Below are positions 46,181 to 56,740 of a stretch of 64,000 nt of DNA, one piece after another (position 1 is the stretch's first letter; every line of letters begins with the position of its first letter). Under the pieces are notes generated by a model. It saw only the letters and a program-made list of their open reading frames with translations. It was not told the origin of the DNA and ran no database searches. Source of the stretch: Orobanche coerulescens (Eukaryota > Streptophyta > Magnoliopsida > Lamiales > Orobanchaceae). The stretch lies in the NCBI GenBank assembly GCA_033398695.1, contig CM065814.1, positions 16,302,358-16,366,357 on the forward strand, in the 5' to 3' direction. A program made the translations under genes and the position numbers.

Positions 46181-46309
46181 TATTGCTGTCGTGTTGGCCG
46201 ATTCAACGCAGCACACTATTCTTCTTGTGAATTTGGTAATCTTGGGATCATTGCCGTTTGTGATTAATTGTGTTTTGGAGGCTAGTCTCGGATAGTGCTC
46301 GATGGGTAA

Positions 46310-46470
46310 GTCTTGGGCTTGAACCTTCGCGGTTGGTTTCCCAGCACCTGCAATTTAGCAGGTCACGGTCACTGGGTGATCTCATTCTGGGTAAGCTTGG
46401 GGCTTGAACCTTCGCGGTTGGTTTCCCAACACCTACAGTTCAGTAGGTCACGGTCATTGGATGGCCTCAT
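46310..46470 (+). repeat. Two-copy repeat with a covarying hairpin
   Basis: Two ~80-bp units share GGGCTTGAACCTTCGCGGTT and GGTTTCCCA. Each carries a perfect hairpin: ACCTGC-AATTTA-GCAGGT in the first, ACCTAC-AGTTCA-GTAGGT in the second. Confidence 0.8.
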
Positions 46471-46752
46471 TGTGATAGGATTTGTGCCGTGGATTCAGCT
46501 CTCATTGTGATACGGCTTCGTGCCGTGGCTTCGGCCCTCATTGTGATATGTATTCGTGCCATGGCTTCGGCCCTCATTGTGATACGGCTTCGTGCCGTGG
46601 CTTCGGCCCTCATTGTGATACGGCTTCGTGCCGTGGCTTCGGCCCTCATTGTGATATGGCTTCGTGCCATGGCTTCAGCCCTCATTGTGATACGGCTTCG
46701 TGCCGTGGCTTCGGCCCTCATTGTGATACGGCTTCGTGCCGTGGCTTCGGCC
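46466..46752 (+). repeat. 36-bp tandem repeat, eight copies
   Basis: The unit is TCATTGTGATACGGCTTCGT followed by GCCGTGGCTTCGGCCC, with an inner hairpin ACGGC-TTCGT-GCCGT. The copy at 46645 changes both arms (ATGGC...GCCAT). Because 36 is a multiple of three, all frames stay open and produce spurious repetitive ORFs on both strands. Confidence 0.9.
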
Positions 46753-47538
46753 CTCAGATGATACAACTTCGGGCTGTTTGGCTTCGGGCCATTGTGATGA
46801 TTGGTAGCTTCGGCTGAGTGGCTTTCAGGCCATTGTGATGTTTTGGTATTTCCGTTGGAGCCTTCGGGCATTGTGATTGGTATTTATTTCAGCTCTTGTT
46901 TGGTTTACCTTCAGGTAATTCATTGTTGTGTTCGGTATTGATGATTCATCATTGAGCACTTGTATTCTGACCTGTTGAGCAGGTAACGATCGTATGCCAT
47001 AGGCATAGTGTTTCACGAATGCTCGATTCTTACCTTAGTTTGTGAGCATCTCGTATTACCATTGTTGTACTGTTTATTTTGCCTTTGGACGCATATCATG
47101 TCATACATGTATTTGATATTCATTATCTGTATGACTGATCCCGTGGGGGCGGAACATGTTTTCATGTTTTAGGTGCTTGCGAGGAGAGAGTCGAGACACA
47201 TGGGCATGACGATGGCGACGAGGCATTCGAGCAATACTAGTCCGAGATGTCTTGGTGTTCATGTCGGTCAGACAGTTTGGTACCAAGTCATATCAGTTGT
47301 TGTCATTTTGTATTACCGAAGAAAGGCTCGTGGGTGTTGTTGTATTTTCATTTTTGGCCATGTAGGCCCATCATTGTTGTTGAAATTCCATATCGGAATA
47401 TTATGTCGGATATCATGGTAGGGACTGTGATATTCCCTTTTGGTCAGTTTGTTGTATTTGGTCGTGTTCGCCTGGCGGATCTCCTGGTGTGGGGTCTACG
47501 GCACTGTAATGACCCAATGGGATTTTGGGGGTGTTACA

Positions 47539-48058
47539 GGGTGTTGAGTTGACAATTGATTCTTATATCAGTTTAGAGAATCGAACTAAACTTCACTTGA
47601 AAGAACATAGACTCAGAGCGAACGAACCGCTCTGATACCATTCTGTCACGGCCTCTTATCCCTAAGGACGGCACAACCAGGCGTGACCTAGGGTAGGAAT
47701 TAAGAAGCAGGGAAGAAAGGGGGAAACATACGTTTCGTAAGGAATAGGGATGGATTTCACGAATAACCTATCAAGGCATCACGAAGGGGAATCAATCCCA
47801 TAGGAATGACTTAGAATCCAAGGTAAGAATACATAGTAATAGTGTTAGCCTTGAAGTTTAGAAAAGGCTTCATAATACATTACAAACGACGTGACTTAGA
47901 AAGCAAAATCATAAAGAGTGTTTGCAGCAGAAAAACACGGTTGGTTACATATATGAAGATATGTAACAAGGGTTTAACATCGTTTATAGACAAAGGCTTC
48001 CACTCAATGCCCTCCGTCACATCCTCTGCTCAAACTGCATATTTTAAAATATAGAGAA
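47539..48058 (-). mobile_element. Fragment of another gypsy element (leader, primer site, LTR end)
   Basis: On the minus strand the LTR ends ...GGCCGTGACA at 47644, followed by a perfect primer site TGGTATCAGAGC (47629-47640) and ~90 bp of leader up to the end of G3. The LTR part extends right to about 48055, where copia coding sequence begins. The other LTR end was not identified. Confidence 0.6.
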
Positions 48059-50690
48059 GTGACAAATTGGTCTGTCTCTATGGCTAATGAGAAAAAGTGT
48101 CAATTTCGTGGTTTATGGAGACAAGGTACGCATGGGAGCAGGCCAAAGGTGTGGCAACAAAAGTATGGCAGGTATCGCTTGGCTAGAGACCGATCTCAGC
48201 GTTCTTCTTCTCCTGAGCAATGGACCATTTCTCCTGATGACCAAAGTTTCCTGACCTGGCCTTGTTCTTTTGTTACCAGCTGCTAATGTAAAGAGAGAAC
48301 AAACCATTCGAATTTCTCTCCTGTTGCTAATGCAAGTATGGTATCCGTACCTATACCAAATGTGGAGTTCATGTAGGGCAGCTAAGATATGGAGATTTGA
48401 GATATGCCTAGACGAGATTGAAAAGGTGGCTTAAGTCTTTTATTCAATAAGAGACACCCTCTGCATAACAACTAATAAGCAACGAAACTAAGATAATGTG
48501 TGACTCCAGTTATTTGTTAACTTTAAAGAACGTGAGGCATGTTCCTGATTTGTGTCACAATCCTGTTTCTTGTGGTACCCTTTATGATGAGGGGTATGAA
48601 GGTAAGTGGGGTAATGGGATTATGAAAATATTTAAAAAAAACTTATGTGTTTTCAAAGCAATAAAACGGAATAACCTCTGTGTGAAAACTGAAAAATATG
48701 ATTCTTTTGTGAATGCTGTCCAAGGTGACTCAACAGATATGTTGCATAAACGTCTAGGCCATATTAGTGATAAGGGTCTGGAAATTTTGCAAAAACAAGG
48801 GGTGTTTGGTAAAGATAAATTGTCCTCTGTGCCGTTTTGCGACTCCTGTGTGGTAGGTAAACAACATCGTGTTAAGTTTCCAAATCCCCATACCCCTAGA
48901 TCTCCTACTACTTATGAGACTTTGCATTATTTGCATGCTGATGTGTGGGGGCCATCAAGTGAACCCACACACGGTGCAAATAGATATTTTATATCTGTGA
49001 TTGATGATTACTCTCGAAAGGTCTTTGTGTTCCTTCTGAAGAACTAATTTGATGTCTTTGAGAAGTTTAAAAATTAGAAAACCTTGATTGAAAACCAAAC
49101 TGGAAAGAATATTAAAATCTTAAGGACCGATAATGGCCTTGAATTTTGCAATCAAATGTTTGATGAGCTTTGTGCTCAATCTGGTATTCATAAACATAAG
49201 TCTGTCCCTTATTCGCCCCAACAGAATGGGGTGGCTGAACGTATGAATAGAACCTTGCTAGAAAGGGTCAGAAGCATGTTGGCTATGTCTGGGCTCTCGA
49301 AAAGGTTATGGGGTGAGGCTTTATTAATTCCGCTTATTTGATAAATAGATCTCCCTCTGTGCCGTTGAATGGTAATTATCCTGAATGTGTTTGGTCTGGT
49401 CGATTTATTGATTTTTCAAATCTTCGTGTATTTGGCTGCTCTGCATATGTGCATCAGAAAAATGATAAGCTTGAGCCTCGTTCTGTGAGATGTGTGTTTC
49501 TGGGCTACCCGGAAGGGGTAAAAGGCTATAAGGTTTGGCTAAAGGGCCAAACCGGTTTCAAAACTATTATTAGTCGAGATATTATTTTCAACGAAAATGA
49601 ATTTCCTTGCCTTTTACCTGATCCGGAAAACCCCCTGCTCCAAATGAGGTGGAGCTGCACATTTCTTTAGATAAAACGGATAATGTGCAAACAGAAACTA
49701 ATCTTGATAATCATGATAATGCTGATGTGCATGATGAAACAGGAGAAGTACTTGAAGAGAATTTGCATGATTATCAACTTGCTCGAGATAGGCCTAGGAG
49801 AGAAATTAGAAGGCCTTCTCACTTAAATGATTATCATATGGCATCGTATGCATTCAATATGTTTGAATCCATTGATAATTGTGAACCCAAAACATACGAT
49901 GAAGATTTGAAATCTGAACACTCAGAACAGTGGCTTAATGCAATGAATGAAGAAATGACTTCATTGCACTCAAATGAAACTTGGGCTCTTGTGCCCCGAC
50001 CGCCCAACTATTCGGTGGTTGACTGTAAATGGCTTTTCAAAGTTAAGGAAGAAAATGATTCGGTCCGATTCAAAGCTAGACTCGTTGCTAAGGGTTTCAC
50101 CCATAAAGAAGGGATCTATCATTGGCAAGCCGTCAAATGGTTGCTAAGGTACTTGAAGGGCTCAACCAGGTATGGTCTTAAATTCTCTCGACACCCGCAA
50201 GGTGTAAAATTGGTTGGATATGTGGATTCTAATGATGCTGCTAATCGTGATAACTGTAAGTCTACTACTTCCATGTGTTTACTTTGTGTGGCGCACCGAT
50301 TAGTTGGAAGTCTCAATTACAACCTATAGTTACTTTATCCACTACAGAATCTGAGTATGTTGCTATAACAGAAGCATTAAAAGAAGCTATATGATTAAAA
50401 GGACTCTTATCAGAAATCGGTTTTCTAAAGGATAAAGTCGAAGTTTTTTCGGATAGTCAATCTGGTATTCAACTTTGCAAGAATCCAATTTTTCATGACA
50501 GAACAAAACATATTGATGTTCGTTTTCATTTCATACGAGATGTTGTTGCTAAACGTATAATCTATCTTGAAAAAATACCCTCCCAATTTAATCATTCAGA
50601 TATGGGCACTAAGTGTTTACTCGTCGAGAAATTTAAATCTTGTTTAAAAAGACTGAATTTTGATTCGGTCGAATAAAATTTTTGAACTGT
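48059..50690 (+). pseudogene. Ty1/copia pol remnant with the RT core deleted
   Basis: Order: protease tail (LLTLKNVRHVPDLCHNPVSC, 48505), pre-integrase (MLHKRLGHISDKGLEIL ... CDSCVVGKQHRVKF), integrase with Asp in HADVWGPS, Asp in LRTDNGLEF and Glu in [15 protein letters not shown], then FGCSAYVHQKNDKLEPRS and the start of RT (YSVVDCKWLFKVKEENDSVR, ARLVAKGFTHKEGI at about 50075-50117). At 50117 the sequence jumps to HWQAVKWLLRYLKGSTRYGL, which normally follows RT, so the whole YVDD region (roughly 600 bp) is gone. RNase H (about 50200-50640) has several stops. It is dead, and no gag is visible. Confidence 0.82.
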
Positions 50691-50846
50691 GTGTTTTTAG
50701 GGGATCTCTTTGTGAGTTAGTCTTCTTTGTGATTGCTTTATCTTATTTACTGTGTGTAAGTACAGGTAACCCTGGAGCTAGGCGATGATGAGTTTTCTCC
50801 AAAACCCGAAAATGCAATTGACTGGTTGGACCAAAAGGTGGAGAAA
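50691..50846 (+). other. Copia 3' untranslated segment and polypurine tract
   Basis: A short non-coding stretch ends CCAAAAGGTGGAGAAA (50831-50846) directly before a TGTT LTR start. Confidence 0.6.
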
Positions 50847-51490
50847 TGTTAGTATTTGGCCCAACCGTCCCAGAAACTATATCTCTTTTTTTTTATATAT
50901 TCTGGCCCATATCATTTAAATGCTGGCCCAGCCCATTTGGCAGCCCTTTTGAATGGGAGCCGTCCGATCCAGATTTATTACCTACACCTAATCTGGACCG
51001 TCCTATCTCCCTTATAATAACCCTAACCATATCTCTCCCTCATTTTTTCTCACCGCCTCCACTCACTCGTCTCTCCCTTTCTTCTCCCGTTCTCACCTAC
51101 TCTTCGGTCAACTCCCACCCCGTCGCGATTCTGCTCCCGTTTTTCCTATCATTCTTCCTCCCGTGAGCCTCTGACTGAGACGATGAAAGCCCGTGACACT
51201 TCATTTATCCAATTTCATCGCTCCGTGTATAAAAGGCGCGGCAGAGTTGGAGTTTTGATACACCGAGTGAAAAAACCGGTTTGTGCCTTGAGAATCAGAG
51301 TGAAAACGAGTGTAATCTCTTTGGTGAGAACTCTGAGTGATATCGGGATAGGTTTCTGAGTTTTCTGGGTTTGGTGAAGGTGCTACCGGGCGAGTGGCCG
51401 GCCGGAGGTGATTTGGGCAAGTCCTCTGTGGACAATGAGATTTCCATTGTTCGAGCCGACATGAGATTTCCATTGTTCAAGCCGGTCACG
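50847..51490 (+). mobile_element. Copia 3' LTR (right end uncertain)
   Basis: It begins TGTTAGTATTTGGCCC after the polypurine tract. A TATA box lies at GTGTATAAAAGGCGCGG (51226-51242), with a typical leader after it. The duplicated phrase CATGAGATTTCCATTGTTC (about 51435 and 51460) is near the end. The right boundary is blurred by a CACTA fragment, and no 5' LTR was found. Confidence 0.6.
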
Positions 51491-51499
51491 ACGAGAGGT

Positions 51500-51610
51500 T
51501 CGTCGACTGAAATTATCCGTCGTTAGTCCGTCGTTAGTTTATTCTAACGACGAAATACTCGAATTTAACGACGGATTTCTCCGTCGTTAGAGCCGGATTT
51601 TTTTGTAGTG
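51500..51610. mobile_element. Terminal fragment of a CACTA (En/Spm-like) transposon
   Basis: It ends TTTTTTTGTAGTG, the inverted form of the CACTACAAAAAAA terminus. Subterminal ATCCGTCGTTAG / CTAACGACGGAT units (about 51516-51594) occur in both orientations, as in the transposase-binding region of CACTA elements. The opposite end was not found, so it is a truncated copy. Confidence 0.65.
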
Positions 51611-51630
51611 TTTTCTTTTCTCCCGTTCTC

Positions 51631-51824
51631 TGTTGGCACATCAGAAGATTAAGATTTGATGCTCATAAGTTTTGTAATATATTTCTTTTTATTGTAAGAG
51701 TACAAGAGTTTGTCCATTATATAGAGAAATATTTGACTCTTGGACTGCATAACTTAATGCTAATACATGACTCGGTAATTCTAGAACATGACTCTTGATA
51801 TGAAAATACAAATTAATCTCAACA
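51631..51824 (-). mobile_element. Short copia LTR (3' LTR, minus strand)
   Basis: On the minus strand it runs TGTTGAGATTAATTTG ... GATGTGCCAACA, 194 bp, with a CTATATAATGG box. Just before it on that strand is a polypurine tract GGTTGGGGAGAA (51825-51836), so this is a 3' LTR. The internal part right of 51836 is eroded AT-rich DNA without coding remains. Confidence 0.6.
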
Positions 51825-52007
51825 TTCTCCCCAACCAAATAAAAATATTTTCCTTGGGAATTAATTATACAAACATTTGGTTAAGGTCTAATTTAAGAAG
51901 TTTGTAAGTTTATATGCTTAAAAGCCGTTGGTAGTATTCGAATAGTTTTGTTGTTTGGATTATTGGATAGCTTGCATGGAGTGTGTTGGTAGGGTCTAAT
52001 TATAAGT

Positions 52008-52233
52008 TTTTTTTGAAGAGTGACTTTCATAAAGGGAGGTCTAGACTACGTTGTCTTAACCGGATCCGCGCTAGAGAGCTCCAAGAAAGCACCAGACAAC
52101 CCGAAGGGGGAAAACCTTCAATAAAGGCGACGCTTTAATTGAAATAAAACAGTGCCCTCTCCGTAATTCGAACCTGCGTTGACAGGGAAATCCTTCACCA
52201 AGGGTCTTTGTACCAGTGGGCTAAGAGCCCTTT
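52008..52233 (-). mobile_element. tRNA-derived SINE
   Basis: On the minus strand it begins GGGCTCTTAGCCCACTGGTA, with a pol III A box (TTAGCCCACTGG). About 40 bp later comes a B box (GGTTCGAATTA). It ends near 52008 in an A run (eight T on the plus strand), the usual SINE tail. Length is about 225 bp. Target duplications are not clear by eye. Confidence 0.72.
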
Positions 52234-52291
52234 GGTATGTACTTTCAAATGATCTAATCTATAGATAAATTCTTTACTTTTCAACAAAGGT

Positions 52292-52369
52292 TATTTAATC
52301 TTCATCAAATACTAGAACATATATTTAATCTTCATCAAATACTAGAACATCAACCGGGCGATGCCCGGT
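52292..52369. repeat. 30-bp direct repeat and a strong hairpin
   Basis: Two exact 30-bp copies of TTTAATCTTCATCAAATACT-AGAACATA (52292-52351) are followed by the perfect hairpin ACCGGGC-GAT-GCCCGGT (52353-52369). The hairpin and AT-rich surroundings recall Helitron or MITE ends, but no CTRR end or partner terminus was confirmed. Confidence 0.5.
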
Positions 52370-53121
52370 CATAATTATCGTAAATTAATTTCTTATATAT
52401 TACATCTATAATGCACTGTTAGTTTTAATTTCTTCAATTTAGATGATATAAATGTATGCTTTTACTATTTATTATTTGTCATTTAGCCAATTACTATCTT
52501 TGTATCTCAGCAAGTATCTCATAATGAATATAAAATTGAATGTTCTCACAAAATTCCAATATGTGAATTCTTAATCTCAATAACAATATATCATTGACAT
52601 CTGAACCTAAATGATTTATATGAACGGAAAGTAACATACAAAAGTAAAAGAATTTCTTTCCACAATAAATCAACTAAAAAAAATGTTATAATTGAATCCC
52701 TAATATCGTAATTAGGGTATATAAAAAAATTTAGAGAGTAAAAATTATGTCTATAAAAATGCAAATAAATGTGATGGAATATAGGGAGTTATTAGTTAAA
52801 ACCTTTTTTTTGGGAAAAATTACATCTCATAGTACATTTTAATTTTATATTACACAATTATGACACGTGTAAAATATTTACATATATAACAACTTCTCCT
52901 AATTACGTATTTTTCCTTTTATTTATTATTGGATATTGTCCTTGAAAACCGTTTCCATCATTATCTCTTCCCGTTTCCATATGGAGAGTTCCCTTATCGG
53001 TTTTACCGTCTTTTTATAAAACCTCCTTCTTCAATTTTTCCTTCTCTCTTCTCTGCCATACGTCCTTTATCGGTAACCTAAATCTCGTCTGAAATCTATA
53101 TTTCTTTCTAGATGTTGCAGA
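52370..53121 (+). other. AT-rich upstream region with a putative promoter
   Basis: AT-rich and non-coding. GGGAAAAATTACATCTCATA near 52813 could be an eroded transposon end, possibly of a MULE. A TATA box TTTATAAAACC (about 53014-53023) with a CT-rich leader precedes the ATG at 53122 by ~100 bp and is the probable promoter of the next gene. Confidence 0.4.
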
Positions 53122-55099
53122 ATGCGTTTGGAAACGAGAGTAGTACGACAGCCTAGGCTGCAAAATCGTGGTGTAGAAGAAGGCGAGTGTAGTAGGCGCA
53201 CTCGATCGATGAAGAAAAAAGGTAGGGCTTTGAGTCCAGTTCAGTTGAATTTCGGTAAGAGGCCTCGGAGTTCAGTCAAATTTTGTGAAGCTATTGGGTC
53301 GAAGAGTGACTCAGATTCGGATTTTGACTGTAAGAATGTAAAAAGGCAAAGGTAAAGTTGTTGTTGATTATAAAAAACACACCGAATTGGAGGTTGATGC
53401 AAGTATTCAACTGGGTTCGAGGTTTTTAAAGGTTTGTAATTGTTATTTGCATTCGTCTTTGATGTCATGATCCATTATTTGTTACTTTCTTAAACTGAAT
53501 TTATCATATATGTTTATTGTTTGAATCTTTTTGGAATATGTTATCTGTTAGAAGTAGACTGTTTTATTAGATTTGCTTAGATTATTTTTTATTTGTGTAA
53601 CAAATATAAACTAGACTGTTTGAAGGTTTTTGATTTTTGGTTATTTTATTTGTGATGTGTATAGTATAATCCTTCTACATTGTTATATATGTTTTGTGTG
53701 TAAAGTATGAGACGTACATTTGAGCATATTTATATTTGTGTACTTATGTAACTCAGTTGGTTAAAAGTGGATACTATGTTATCTGAATTGGTTACTAATA
53801 TTAACAGGTGGATACTATTTTATGTTTATTGTTGCTCTCTGTATATTGACATTGGTTGTCTTACAGTATAATTAATGTTTTTTTGTAGATTTGGGATTTT
53901 TACTACGATGAGAACAATCGGAATTTTCATGAGAAAGCTACTTATTGGAATGATTATAGTGTTCCTCAAAAGATTGTCCAGAAATTAAAAGGAAGTCAAT
54001 TTGAATTGTTTATGCTTACTCTTTTTTTTCGCATTTTATGAATTTAGGGCAGCCCAAAATGTATTCTCAAATTATTCACCAAGCATTAGTTAGAGAAATT
54101 TATCAGCGGGATAATGGGGAAATCTGGTTTGAATTTGGTGAGAAACGGGTACGCTTTGGGTTACCAGAGTTTTGTTTAATTAGTGGATTGAATGGTGTTG
54201 GTAATGCAGATGTTTCTGGTTATTTGGGTAAGAAAAGTGTTCTTGTTGCCAAGTATTTTGGAGAGTCACGTGTTACACGTGCTTTCATTCAATCTGTTTA
54301 TGAGAAAACTTCCTTTGATAATGATGAGGAGGCTGTGAGGTTATCTGCTATTTATCTACTGTCTAATTTTTTATTAGCTGCTGCGCCTCCTAGATATGTA
54401 GATATGAATCTTCTCACTTCTGCAGGAGATTTAAATGTGTTTCCTTGGGGGAAAATTTGTTTTGATCAAACTGTTAGGTCTTTGTCGGTTGCTGAGAAAG
54501 GATCTGTTTAGATGATTGAAAAGCGGTTTTGTTGAATGTAATATTTTCAAGGAGAGGTATACAAAATTGTATAAGTTGTGTGGGTTTCCGTATTGCTTTC
54601 AAGTTTTTTTGTATGAAACCATTCCTACTTTGAAGAATCGTGGATTTTGTGTTCGAAAAGGTGTTTCGAAATTTATGATTTTGGCGTGGAAAGAAATTGG
54701 AAAGTCACCAACCAATGAGCAATTGAATGATTATGTCTTTGGATCTGGACAGGTATTCTTGTAATATTTATCATTAATTTTTATTTAATGTAATTGGTAT
54801 CCATTTTTGATTGAATATTTTTTTTTTTGCTTGATGTGTATGTTTAATTCAGATGAGGGTCCACCTCATTAAACCAAGCTTGGAGGAATCTTGTGAAATG
54901 AGTTTTTTGGATGGGTTTAGATTTTTAGAAGTTAATGATGGGGGTTTTGGGGTGGACTATAATATTGATGCCAAAGGTAAAACAATGTTTAGTGGTTCTT
55001 CTGTTAGTAGTGTGGATATTAAAAGAATGTTGGATGAAAGGTTGAAGCCATTTGAGGATAGTATTAGTTGGGTGAAGGATGTAATTGACACGTCTTTAG
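53122..55099 (+). pseudogene. DUF1985/Ulp1-type gene, truncated
   Basis: This resembles the DUF1985 proteins linked to Ulp1-like proteases that plant MULEs (Kaonashi type) carry. Exon 1 (53122-53431) encodes a basic, Arg-rich N-terminus (MRLETRVVRQPRLQNRG ... SDSDSDFD) with a frame break near 53350 and ends AAG|GT. The intron ends TTTTTGTAG at 53888. Exon 2 (53889-54752) holds the DUF1985 core (IWFEFGEKRVRFGLPEFCLI, SGLNGVG, AIYLLSNFLLA, LYKLCGFPYCFQVFLYETIP) with frame breaks near 54030 and 54500. A second intron (54753-54852, GT...AG) precedes exon 3 (VHLIKPSLEESCEM...). The gene is cut at 55100 by an LTR; no Ulp1 catalytic domain remains. Confidence 0.68.
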
Positions 55100-56331
55100 T
55101 GTAACTATCGCAAGTGCACGATATCGTATCAAGTAGTAAGTGGACTTTCTGAGTCCGGTTTATCGATCCCACGAGGAAGTTAGGTTATATATTAAATTAT
55201 ATACTATTTAACTATTTGTTATAGAGATTTATAATATTGAAACACACAATTTAATAGTTTGGTTTGACGATTGCAAAGAAAGTTGCAATAATAGTTCTAA
55301 TATTCAAGGAAATGAAAGATTGCACTAATAATAGATTAATAAAATATAAAATGAAATAGTTGGGATTACAAACTTAGTTCATCATTAGTTATAGAAGATG
55401 TATAGGAGATCATAAGATGAATTTACTTATTATGTTATGTAGATTCGATTTTCCTTAAAAAGGACGGTTTTTCTTTCGAACTATAAAACGCCCCTTATAT
55501 ATTGAATCAATCCACTATATTTCTATGTTGATTGGCTTCAATACATAGCATTAGGTTTTATGAAAATAACTCAAAGAATCATCTAAGGTCTAGAGGTATA
55601 TTTCTATCCCCTAGAACAACTTAGAGTGAAGATCATTTGATCTAATCAAATATATTTTCTTTCGAAACATATGAAGACCATAAATATCGTCATTTATTAG
55701 CCAGATAAATAAAGATAGGTAAAACAATGAAAATCACACACAATAATAAGTAATTCATAATAGATCTTTATACAAACTTAAATAACATGACTAACCTTGT
55801 TTATAATCCCAACTTAAGTAACTTAGCCCATGAAGGGTTTAATAAACATAATACAAGCTCGAGTGGTCATTATTAGTTGAAAAAGAGAGAGAATTGATCC
55901 TAACTCCCTTAGTAAATAAAGGAGAAAGAAGCAATAAACTCCCTTAACAACATATGCTATACCACTATTACACAAGTCACTCAAGAACACAAGTGTATTC
56001 TTCACACAAAAAGAAAATATTACAAAAAGTGGAAAAATATAAGATGAATGATGAATAATGATGGATCTAAGGGGTCTATTTATACACCTAAAGTCATCTA
56101 ATAGCTCCAAAACTCCAGCATTATTACATTAGATCTGATCAATGCCAGCCATTCCCACAATAATAGACCAAAAGTATAAAAATTAGGCAATGATCAATAA
56201 TCTGCCAAGAGTTAGGGCCGTAACATTGAGGAGTTACGACCGTAACTATGATGACTTACGGCCGTAACATTGAGGAGTTACGGCCGTAACATGTCTTCGT
56301 AAATTTGCATTTTGTGAGTTACGCCCGTACA
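55100..56331 (-). mobile_element. Athila/Tat-like LTR fragment (minus strand)
   Basis: On the minus strand its end reads GGGATCGATAAACCGG ... TCGTGCACTTGCGATAGTTACA (55100), similar to the tail of the Athila-like LTR (GGAACGATAC ... CGTGCACTTGCGTTAACC). A TATA box, TATAAATAG on the minus strand (56076-56084), and palindromes (56206-56330) lie upstream of it. The other end was replaced by G4 at 56332. It truncates the DUF1985 gene. No coding sequence. Confidence 0.5.
56206..56330 (-). promoter_or_regulatory. TTACGGCCGTAA palindrome array (second locus)
   Basis: Perfect TTACGGCCGTAA at 56256 and 56278, TTACGACCGTAA at 56234, and partial copies at 56212 and 56319. On the minus strand the array lies about 120 bp upstream of TATAAATAG, the same arrangement as in the solo LTR at 20454 although this LTR tail looks Athila/Tat-like. 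Confidence 0.55.
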
Positions 56332-56486
56332 TGTAATATCCGGATTTATTACGGTGTATTTCATCTGTATTCAAACCCTGTATTATTCGGATTGGTGATT
56401 TTGATTATTGGAGTATGATATTTCGTGCATTGATATCATTGTACATAAGTATAGAAACTTGCAAAATTGCTCAAGCAACCTCGTGA

Positions 56487-56740
56487 TAGCGCTCGCTAAG
56501 AATGTATCTTAACGCGCGCTATCGGGCCATTATTAGCGCACGCTATGCAGGTAGGAGTTGCGTGCGCTAAGGACTCAATTATTGAGCGGGACAGCTAGCA
56601 CATGCGCCAACCGGGACATGGGTCCGGATAAGATTCCTTGGGCCTTGCAGGACAATTAAAGTCAACCATTATTAGCGCAGGCTAAGGAATGCTTAGTAGC
56701 GTGCGCTAACTTGTTAATAATGTAGAATATTATAAATGGG
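56487..56740 (+). promoter_or_regulatory. TAGCGTGCGCTA palindrome array and TATA box of G4
   Basis: Copies include TAGCGCTCGCTA (56487), TAACGCGCGCTA (56510), TAGCGCACGCTA (56534), a partial TTGCGTGCGCTAA (56559), TAGCGCAGGCTA (about 56673) and TAGCGTGCGCTA (56697). TATAAAT (56731-56737) follows about 22 bp after the last, then a pyrimidine-rich leader (TTTCATTTCTTTCGCCC). Confidence 0.6.

Larger units (their letters stand above)
43670..47538 (+). mobile_element. 3' LTR of gypsy element G3
   Basis: TGTAATATCTAGGGG ... GGGGGTGTTACA, 3869 bp. Its last ~345 bp match the truncated 5' LTR at 18089-18434. In order it holds a TTACGTACGTAA array, an AT-rich stretch, several sets of tandem repeats (45370-46180, 46310-46470, 46466-46752) and a shared gypsy LTR tail. 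Small frames through the repeats are artefacts. Confidence 0.82.

Noticed and set aside
46466..46800. Regularly spaced repeats resembling a CRISPR array
   Set aside because: The units are contiguous 36-bp tandem copies without unique spacers, inside a plant LTR.
46467..46871. Repetitive ORFs on both strands (Cys/His/Gly- or Arg/Ala/Thr-rich)
   Set aside because: They are a by-product of a 36-bp repeat, whose length is a multiple of three. There is no homology, and both strands are open.
52140..52233. A tRNA gene on the minus strand
   Set aside because: A and B boxes are present, but there is no cloverleaf or acceptor stem. A tail and A run follow, so a SINE fits better.
52813..52835. A MULE terminal inverted repeat (GGGAAAAATTACATC)
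   Set aside because: No matching inverted end or 9-bp duplication could be found by eye, so it is kept only as a remark.
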